Of a DNA stretch of 64,000 bases, positions 58,584 to 64,000 are shown one piece after another; the stretch's first letter is position 1, and each line of letters starts with the position of its first letter. The translations under genes were made by a program, and so were the position numbers. Location of the stretch: NCBI RefSeq assembly GCF_030009775.1, contig NZ_JASCTH010000002.1, positions 275,549 through 339,548 of the forward strand. The letters run 5' to 3'. Below the pieces are notes generated by a model. It did not search any database. It was given only the letters and a program-made list of their open reading frames with translations, and was not told where the DNA came from. This stretch comes from Actinoplanes sandaracinus (GTDB taxonomy: Bacteria > Actinomycetota > Actinomycetes > Mycobacteriales > Micromonosporaceae).

Positions 58584-59873
58584 TCAGAAGTCGAACGTCG
58601 GCTCCGGCACGTCGGTGCGCTCCACCTCGACGCCGAGGCGGGCCAGGTCGGAGACGAAGTCCGGATAGCCGCGGTCGATGTGGTGGACCTCTCCGACCTC
58701 CGTCACGCCGTCGGCGCAGAGCCCGGCGATGACCAGGCCCGCGCCGGCCCGGATGTCGGTGGCCCGCACCGGAGCCCCGGAGAGCCGGTCGCGGCCGTTC
58801 ACCACGGCGTGGTGCCCGTCGGTACGGATGTCCGCCCCCAGCCGCACCATCTCGTTCACGAACATGAACCGTCCGTCGAAGATGTTCTCGGTGATCAGCG
58901 ACGACCCCTCGGCGACCGCGGCCAGGCCCAGCGCCATCGGCAGCAGGTCGGTGGCGAACCCCGGATAGGGCAGCGTCACGATGTCGACGCCGCGCGGTCG
59001 CGCGTCCATCCGCACCCGGAACTTGTTGTCGCCCGGCTCGACGGTCGCGCCCGCGTTGACCAGCTTGTCCAGGGCGATGTCCAGGAACTCCGGCCGCACC
59101 CCGTGCACGGTCACGTCACCACGGGTCATCACCGAGGCGAACGCCCATGTGCCGCCGACGATCCGGTCGCCGACCGTGGTGTGGCGCACCGGCTTCAACG
59201 GGCCGTCGACGCCCTCGATGACCAGGGTGGACGAGCCGGCGCCCTCGATCTTCGCGCCCATCGCGTTGAGCATCTCGCAGATGTCGACGATCTCCGGCTC
59301 ACGGGCCGCGTTGTCGATCTCGGTGACGCCCTTGGCCAGCACCGCGGCCATCAGGATGTTCTCGGTCGCGCCGACGCTCGGGAAGTCCAGCCAGATCTTC
59401 GCGCCGTGCAGCCCACCGGGCGCCGAGGCGATCACGAAACCGTGCTCGCCGGAGATCTCCGCACCCATCCGGGCCAGGCCGGCGACGTGCATATCCAGAC
59501 CCCGCGAGCCGATCATGTCGCCACCCGGCAGCGCGACCCGCACATAACCGCGGCGGGCCAGCAGCGGCCCGAGCACGCAGATCGAGGCACGCAGCCGCCG
59601 GACCAGGTCGTAGTCGGCCTCGCTGCCCGGCTCGGAGGGCACGTCGATGACCGCCTCGGTGCCGTCCAGCGTGACGTCGCAGCCGAGCCGCCGCAGCACC
59701 TCGGCCATGATCGCTATGTCGGTGATCCGGGGAACGTTCGCCACCACGCTGCGGCCCTCGGCGAGCAGCGCGACCGCCATCAGCTTGAGGGCCGAGTTCT
59801 TCGCGCCGCCCACCGTGACGTCGCCGGCGAGGCGGGCCCCGCCCTTCACCCTGATCACATCCACGCGGGCCAT
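58584..59873 (-). CDS. murA: UDP-N-acetylglucosamine 1-carboxyvinyltransferase MurA (Asp at the fosfomycin-target position)
   Basis: 429 residues. First committed step of peptidoglycan: transfer of enolpyruvyl from PEP to UDP-GlcNAc. GGAKNSALK near 23-30, [15 protein letters not shown], and the catalytic loop [20 protein letters not shown]. At the Cys115 position of E. coli MurA it has Asp119. In mycobacteria the same exchange makes the enzyme insensitive to fosfomycin, so resistance is expected. The ATG at 59873 is preferred over one ten codons upstream. It is divergent from the adenosyltransferase. Confidence 0.95.
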   Translation of the reverse strand: MARVDVIRVKGGARLAGDVTVGGAKNSALKLMAVALLAEGRSVVANVPRITDIAIMAEVLRRLGCDVTLDGTEAVIDVPSEPGSEADYDLVRRLRASICVLGPLLARRGYVRVALPGGDMIGSRGLDMHVAGLARMGAEISGEHGFVIASAPGGLHGAKIWLDFPSVGATENILMAAVLAKGVTEIDNAAREPEIVDICEMLNAMGAKIEGAGSSTLVIEGVDGPLKPVRHTTVGDRIVGGTWAFASVMTRGDVTVHGVRPEFLDIALDKLVNAGATVEPGDNKFRVRMDARPRGVDIVTLPYPGFATDLLPMALGLAAVAEGSSLITENIFDGRFMFVNEMVRLGADIRTDGHHAVVNGRDRLSGAPVRATDIRAGAGLVIAGLCADGVTEVGEVHHIDRGYPDFVSDLARLGVEVERTDVPEPTFDF

Positions 59874-59914
59874 CGTATGGGCCAGGACCCACCCGCGCCT
59901 CATAGGGTGGACGC

Positions 59915-60493
59915 ATGGCTGTGCATCTGACCCGTATCTACACCCGTGCCGGCGACGCCGGCCAGACCAGGCTGGTCAACAACGAGGTCGCGGCGAAGAC
60001 CGCGCCACGGATCGCCGCCTACGCGGACGCCGACGAGTGCAACGCGGCGCTGGGGGTGGCCCTGGCGCTGGGTGACCTGCCCGACGACGTCCGCCCGGTG
60101 CTCGCCGCGATCCAGAACGACCTGTTCGACCTGGGCGCGGACCTGGGAAACCCGGTGACCGACGACCCGCCGTACCCGCCCCTGCGTATCACCGAGGCCT
60201 ATGTGACCCGGCTCGAAGGCTGGTGCGACGAGTTCAACGACCGTCTGGCCCCGCTGGACAGCTTCATCCTCCCGGGTGGCACCCCCGGGGCGGCGCTCCT
60301 GCACGTCGCCCGCACGGTCGCCCGGCGCGCCGAGCGGACCGCCTGGGCCCTCTACGAGCAGGAGCCCGACCGGACGAGCGTGCTGCCCCTGAAATATCTG
60401 AACCGTCTCTCCGACCTGCTCTTCATCCTCTCCCGGGCGGCGAACCCGTCCGGTGACGTGAAGTGGGTCCCCGGCGGCGGTATCGAGCGGTGA
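59915..60493 (+). CDS. Cob(I)yrinic acid a,c-diamide adenosyltransferase, PduO type
   Basis: 192 residues. Makes adenosylcobalamin from cob(I)alamin and [21 protein letters not shown] at the N-terminus, [47 protein letters not shown], and [13 protein letters not shown], the conserved PduO core. Its product is the cofactor for the IcmA-type mutase at 34-36 kb. Overlaps the next gene by four bases. Confidence 0.94.
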   Translation: MAVHLTRIYTRAGDAGQTRLVNNEVAAKTAPRIAAYADADECNAALGVALALGDLPDDVRPVLAAIQNDLFDLGADLGNPVTDDPPYPPLRITEAYVTRLEGWCDEFNDRLAPLDSFILPGGTPGAALLHVARTVARRAERTAWALYEQEPDRTSVLPLKYLNRLSDLLFILSRAANPSGDVKWVPGGGIER

Positions 60494-60894
60494 CCGGCCC
60501 CGCTACCGGCGGGTTGCACCACGTCGAGGTCTGGGTGCGCGATCTGGCCGGCGCGATCCGGTCCTGGGGATGGCTGCTCGGCGAGCTGGGGTGGGCTCCG
60601 TTCCAGGAGTGGCCGGCCGGCCGCTCCTGGCGGCACGGCAGCGTCTATCTGGTGCTGGAGCAGTCCCCCGCGTTGTCCGGGACCACGCACGACCGGCTCG
60701 CGCCCGGCCTCAACCACCTGGCCTTCACCGCGGGCACGCCCGCCGAGGTGGACCGGCTCGTGGCGGCGGCGCCCACGTACGGCTGGGCGCCGCTGTTCGC
60801 CGACCGCTACCCGCATGCGGGCGGGCCCGGCTCCTACGCCGCTTACCTGGAGGACGCCTGGGGCTACGAGGTGGAGCTCGTCGCGTCTCCCTGA
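60490..60894 (+). CDS. VOC-fold (glyoxalase/dioxygenase-like) protein
   Basis: 134 residues, GTG start overlapping the adenosyltransferase stop (GTGA). GGLHHVEVWVRDLAGAIRSW, GLNHLAFTAGTPAEVDRL and YAAYLEDAWGYEVELVA match the two betaalphabetabetabeta modules with His and Glu metal ligands. Substrate unknown. Translationally coupled to the adenosyltransferase. Confidence 0.85.
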   Translation: MTGPATGGLHHVEVWVRDLAGAIRSWGWLLGELGWAPFQEWPAGRSWRHGSVYLVLEQSPALSGTTHDRLAPGLNHLAFTAGTPAEVDRLVAAAPTYGWAPLFADRYPHAGGPGSYAAYLEDAWGYEVELVASP

Positions 60895-60932
60895 GCCCGC
60901 TCCCGATCACGATCGTGCCGCCTCCAGTGTGG

Positions 60933-61748
60933 TCAGCTCAGGAGGGCGCCGTCGATGGTGGTGACGGCGTGGCCGGTCAGGTGGGTACGGTCGCCGTGCA
61001 GGGTGACCCGGACCAGGCCGCCACGCCGGGAGGCCTGGTAGCCGGTGAGCTGGTCCCGGCCCAGGCGGGACGACCAGAACGGCGCCAGGGCAGTGTGGGC
61101 GCTACCGGTCACCGGGTCCTCGTCGACGCCGACAGCGGGGCCGAAGAAGCGGGACACGAAGTCGTACCCCGATGTGGGGTCTTCGGCGGCCGCGGTGACG
61201 ATGACGCCCCGGGCGGTCAGGCCCGCCACCGCGCGGAGGTCGGGAGTGAGGCCTCGGACCGTCTTCTCGTCGGCCACCTCGACCAGCACGTCGTCGGTGT
61301 TGGGGCCGGTGTGGAGGGCGGTTCTGATCTCGACCCCGAGTGCCGCGGCCAGACCCGGATCGGCCGGCAGCGCGCTGAGTGGCGCTGTCGGGAAGTCGAG
61401 CGTGATCGCCCCGCTCTGCCCGGCGGTGGCGGTCAGGACGCCGCTCAGCGTCTGGAAACCGACCCGGCCGTCCAGTTTCCCGGAAGCATGCAGCACGTGC
61501 GCGGTGGCGAGCGTGGCGTGGCCGCACAGTGCCACCTCGACCGTGGGGGTGAACCAGCGCAGCGCCCAGTCAGCGCCCGATCCCTCCGGCAGGCGGTGAG
61601 CGAAGGCCGTCTCGGCGTGGTTGACCTCGGCGGCGACGTTGGACATCCACTCGTCGGACGGGAAGCTGTCGCCGTCGAGGATCAGCACACCGGCGGGATT
61701 CCCGGCGAAGGGGCGGTCGGTGAAGGCGTCGACGATTCTGATCCGCAT
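60933..61748 (-). CDS. PhzF-family isomerase-like protein
   Basis: 271 residues. DAFTDRPFAGNPAGVLIL at the N-terminus, catalytic Glu in VNHAETAFAHRL, LRWFTPTVEVALCGHATLATAHVL and FFGPAVGVDEDPVTGSAHTAL. These are the diaminopimelate-epimerase-like domains of PhzF relatives. No phenazine genes are near, so this is a lone family member of unknown substrate. Confidence 0.9.
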   Translation of the reverse strand: MRIRIVDAFTDRPFAGNPAGVLILDGDSFPSDEWMSNVAAEVNHAETAFAHRLPEGSGADWALRWFTPTVEVALCGHATLATAHVLHASGKLDGRVGFQTLSGVLTATAGQSGAITLDFPTAPLSALPADPGLAAALGVEIRTALHTGPNTDDVLVEVADEKTVRGLTPDLRAVAGLTARGVIVTAAAEDPTSGYDFVSRFFGPAVGVDEDPVTGSAHTALAPFWSSRLGRDQLTGYQASRRGGLVRVTLHGDRTHLTGHAVTTIDGALLS

Positions 61749-61853
61749 ACCACTGACGTTACGAACTCGCGGCCGTCGGCACGACGGCCAATCCGCAAGA
61801 GGCGGCCGTCGGATCCCGGGGAGCAGCCGCTGACGGCGCCGGCCGGAAGGGTG

Positions 61854-62321
61854 TCAGCCCTCGATCGGCCGGGGACCGAAGACCGGGTTGCCGCGTAGGC
61901 TGCCCGGATCGCGGGGTGGTCCCGCTTCCAGCCAGGAGAGGAACCCGGTCGCGGTGGTGTCGGCCATGGCGATCTCGACATCCACGCCGGCGGTGCGGCA
62001 GCGCAGGACGACCCAGTGCCCCGGCATGGTCAGGCGCTCCGGCCCGGCGGGCAGGCGACGCTCCTCGACCCGGAGCGAACGCCGGTCGAGGATGCGCTTG
62101 GGGCGGATGGCGAGGCTGAACATGCGGTGGAACCGGAGCTCGTCGCCGACGAACTGCCCGACCCCGGTTGACCACCCGCGGCCCGGCACGATCGTGTTGA
62201 TGCGAACCTGGAGGCGAATGGTTCCGCCGCCGAGCCTGAGCAGCCGGCGGCGGAAGAAGATCGCGAAGAGGAGCGCGAGCAGCGCGACGACGCAGATTCC
62301 GGCGATTTCCAGAATCCGCAT
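61854..62321 (-). CDS. DUF2550 membrane protein
   Basis: 155 residues: one N-terminal helix (ILEIAGICVVALLALLFAIFF), then a soluble domain with GTIRLQVRINTIVPGRGWSTGVG, FRHRMF-type RFHRMFSLAIRPKRILDRR, and TATGFLSWLEAGPPRDPGSL. The gene lies 8 bp after atpC on the same strand, the usual place of DUF2550 after atpC in actinobacteria. Function unknown. Confidence 0.9.
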   Translation of the reverse strand: MRILEIAGICVVALLALLFAIFFRRRLLRLGGGTIRLQVRINTIVPGRGWSTGVGQFVGDELRFHRMFSLAIRPKRILDRRSLRVEERRLPAGPERLTMPGHWVVLRCRTAGVDVEIAMADTTATGFLSWLEAGPPRDPGSLRGNPVFGPRPIEG

Positions 62322-62329
62322 CGTCGGGG

Positions 62330-62611
62330 TCAGTGAGACTCGGGGCTGGCGGGCGTGGCGCTCTCGGCGAGCACCGTGACGCCGTTGGCGTCGATCGAGA
62401 GGAAGCCACCGGCCACGTCATAGGTCATCTGCTCGCCACCGGCGAGCTTGACCCGGACCTGGGACGGCTCCTTCAGCAGACCGAGCAGCGGCGAGTGGCC
62501 GGGCAGCACACCGATCTCACCCTCGGTGGTGCGCGCGACGAGCATCTCGGCCTCTCCCACCCAGACCTTCTCCTCGACGGCGACGACCTCGACGTGCAGC
62601 TGGTTGGCCAC
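62330..62611 (-). CDS. atpC: F0F1 ATP synthase epsilon subunit
   Basis: 93 residues: NQLHVEVVAVEEKVWVGEAEMLVA and GEIGVLPGHSPLLGLL with VLAESA near the end; the short form lacking the C-terminal helical hairpin, as usual in actinobacteria. It is part of the rotary shaft of ATP synthase. Unusually, the gene upstream on this strand is an LCP protein gene, not atpD, so in this genome atpC stands apart, at least within the window. No promoter could be assigned with confidence in the 79-bp gap. Confidence 0.95.
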   Translation of the reverse strand: MANQLHVEVVAVEEKVWVGEAEMLVARTTEGEIGVLPGHSPLLGLLKEPSQVRVKLAGGEQMTYDVAGGFLSIDANGVTVLAESATPASPESH

Positions 62612-62690
62612 GCTGTCTCCCTCTGCTGTTCCAAACCGAACGAGTGAAGTCTAATCGGCGGCGGACGCCGACGTGGTACGGGGTGGCAGG

Positions 62691-63833
62691 TCAGCCGTCA
62701 GCGCTGACGAATTCCGGATGGTCCAGGAGAAACGCGGCGATCCTGTCCTCCCGGAGGGCCTGGAAGAACTCCTCACCTGACGGGTCGAGCTGCTCCCCGA
62801 GGTACCTGCCGTTCTCGAAGCGGCCGGTCCCCGGCAGCTTGATCAGGGTCATGTCATCGGTGTCGATGCCCTTGAGCGCCACGCCCCAGTCGATGATGCT
62901 GCCGCCACCGCCGTCGAAGGTGAGAGAGTCACCGGCCGCGTCGAGGACGCCGAGCAGCTTGGCCGAGTCGGTCACCACGTCCTTGCTCAGCGCCTGCTCG
63001 GCCATGGCCTTGACGAACTGCTGCTGGTGCCGCTGCCGGTCGTAGTCGCCGCCGGGCAGGCCGTACCGCTGACGGACGTAGTCGAGCGCCTCCCACGCTT
63101 CCAGGCGGTAGGTGCCCTTCTCGTAGGTCTTCTGCGGTCCGGTGTACGGGTGGTCGCAGCCCTCGCCGACGCACTCGGGACGTTGGGGACGGGGCTTGCC
63201 GTTCGGCTGGAGGTGTTCGGATCTGACGTTCTGGTCGATCGTCATGGTGACGCCGTCCATGGCCTCGACGATCTTCTTGAAGCCGCCGAAATCGATCAGC
63301 GCGCCGGCGTCGAACTCCTCGATGCCGGTCAGCCGGGAGACCGTCCTGGTGAGCAGCTGGAAGCCTTGTTCGACGTCGTGCGTGCCGTCGCCGGCCGCGC
63401 TGCCGTACGACATCGCGGAATTGATCTTGGATGTTCCGCCGGCGAAGCCGGTCTGCGGGAAGGGTGGGATCTCCACGTAGAGGTCGCGCGGGATCGAGAA
63501 GAGGAACGCCTGGTCCATGCCGGCGGGCACGTGCGCCACGATGATCGAGTCGGAGAGTGGCGCCTGTTCGCTGCTGCGCGGGTCGATGCCGGCCAGCAGG
63601 ATGTTGAGCGGGCCTTTGATCTCGTCGGCTCTGGAGGAGCCGGACGCCGGGTCGCCGATGAGACTGCCACTGTCGGCCTCCACCGCACCGGCGTACCTGG
63701 CGATCAGGGTCTGGCCGGTGACCAGGACGCCACCGCTCGCCACCATGAGCACGCAGCCGACCGTGGCACTGAGCCTGGCCCACAACGGCGCGTGCCGACG
63801 GCGTCTCGACGACTTGACCACTCGAATCCCCAC
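62691..63833 (-). CDS. LytR-CpsA-Psr (LCP) family wall-polymer ligase
   Basis: 380 residues. N-terminal basic head and one membrane helix (LSATVGCVLMVASGGVLVTG, ~20-45), then the extracellular LCP domain with GPLNILLAGIDPRSSE, DSIIVAHVPAGMDQAF, SIPRDLYVEIP (catalytic Arg region), KINSAMSYGS, GFKKIVEAMDGV and GDYDRQRHQQQFVKA. LCP enzymes attach teichoic acids or arabinogalactan-type polymers to peptidoglycan. GTG start at 63833. It lies between the window edge and atpC, interrupting the expected atp operon order. Confidence 0.93.
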   Translation of the reverse strand: MGIRVVKSSRRRRHAPLWARLSATVGCVLMVASGGVLVTGQTLIARYAGAVEADSGSLIGDPASGSSRADEIKGPLNILLAGIDPRSSEQAPLSDSIIVAHVPAGMDQAFLFSIPRDLYVEIPPFPQTGFAGGTSKINSAMSYGSAAGDGTHDVEQGFQLLTRTVSRLTGIEEFDAGALIDFGGFKKIVEAMDGVTMTIDQNVRSEHLQPNGKPRPQRPECVGEGCDHPYTGPQKTYEKGTYRLEAWEALDYVRQRYGLPGGDYDRQRHQQQFVKAMAEQALSKDVVTDSAKLLGVLDAAGDSLTFDGGGGSIIDWGVALKGIDTDDMTLIKLPGTGRFENGRYLGEQLDPSGEEFFQALREDRIAAFLLDHPEFVSADG

Positions 63834-64000
63834 TATGCCGGATCGTTCCCGGACCCCGGGGCGGTCACAGGGTCAGGCGAATGCGCCGCCCAGCATACCC
63901 GGAATGTCCGGTATCAACCCGCATAATGAAAAGCGAGAGCCGCGGCCGGGGGGTGCCCGGGCGGGGAGGGCGTTTCAGCCGGGACAAGTTTAACACGGAA
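63834..64000. other. Right-edge non-coding sequence
   Basis: 167 bases beyond the LCP start with no gene. It has a GC-rich run and an AT-rich end (caagtttaacacgg). It may hold the LCP promoter; no clear elements. Confidence 0.4.

Overview
This window is a 64 kb piece of a very GC-rich chromosome from a filamentous actinobacterium, most likely a member of the Micromonosporaceae such as Actinoplanes. That placement is an inference from gene content: a 180-kDa class NAD-glutamate dehydrogenase, NucS, a core-type MetE, a MurA with Asp in place of the usual Cys, LCP, DUF2550 and AI-2E family proteins, and a methylmalonyl-CoA epimerase / thiolase / MeaB block beside two large coiled-coil genes. This last arrangement matches what I recall of the Streptomyces scy-filP locus. 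It is mostly core chromosome. I found no prophage, insertion sequence, CRISPR array, tRNA or rRNA.

Layout. 1-8.6 kb, all minus strand: GatCAB subunits (gatA runs off the left edge), a GGDEF-EAL c-di-GMP protein, then ligA and the linked run cysteine desulfurase - mnmA - core MetE (sulfur transfer, tRNA thiolation, methionine). 8.6-9.6 kb is non-coding and carries one copy of a dispersed hairpin repeat. 9.6-11.4 kb: etfBA. 11.6-12.9 kb: a small Cys-rich protein, two DUF202 proteins and a PLDc_N protein. 12.9-16.8 kb: an Hsp70-like ATPase with a 6 x 14-residue repeat and a C-terminal membrane anchor, followed by a TPP enzyme. 16.9-17.9 kb: an enoyl-CoA hydratase remnant and two small membrane proteins. 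18.0-22.6 kb: ribokinase-like kinase, lone ABC ATPase, and a ROK regulator divergent from a GH3 hexosaminidase. 22.9-33.9 kb: glutamate dehydrogenase, penicillin-binding lipoprotein, an arginase-family protein with a roughly 600-residue low-complexity tail, and a thioredoxin-TPR protein.

34.1-43.9 kb is the most coherent block. It holds a B12-dependent acyl-CoA mutase large subunit with the isobutyryl-CoA mutase residue pair, a PadR-controlled flavin monooxygenase, MeaB, thiolase and epimerase, and then two adjacent paralogous coiled-coil proteins built of 11-residue (hendecad) repeats, in the place where Streptomyces carries its polar-growth scaffold genes. A PduO-type cobalamin adenosyltransferase at 59.9 kb could supply the mutase cofactor. 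43.9-50 kb: AI-2E family membrane protein, hydrolase, aldehyde dehydrogenase, two-gene ABC exporter. 50.1-56.1 kb: NucS mismatch endonuclease, DUF4126, and a plus-strand set of membrane protein, FtsK/SpoIIIE-like ATPase and coiled-coil membrane partner. This set is the best candidate here for an uncharacterised machine. 56.1-57.3 kb is non-coding and carries the second copy of the hairpin repeat. 57.3-64 kb: hydroxyacyl-CoA dehydrogenase, MurA, cobalamin adenosyltransferase, VOC and PhzF proteins, then DUF2550 and atpC, with atpC separated from the rest of any atp operon by an LCP gene.

Start codons were chosen by ribosome-binding sites and family length. Family calls come from reading motifs, with no database search.
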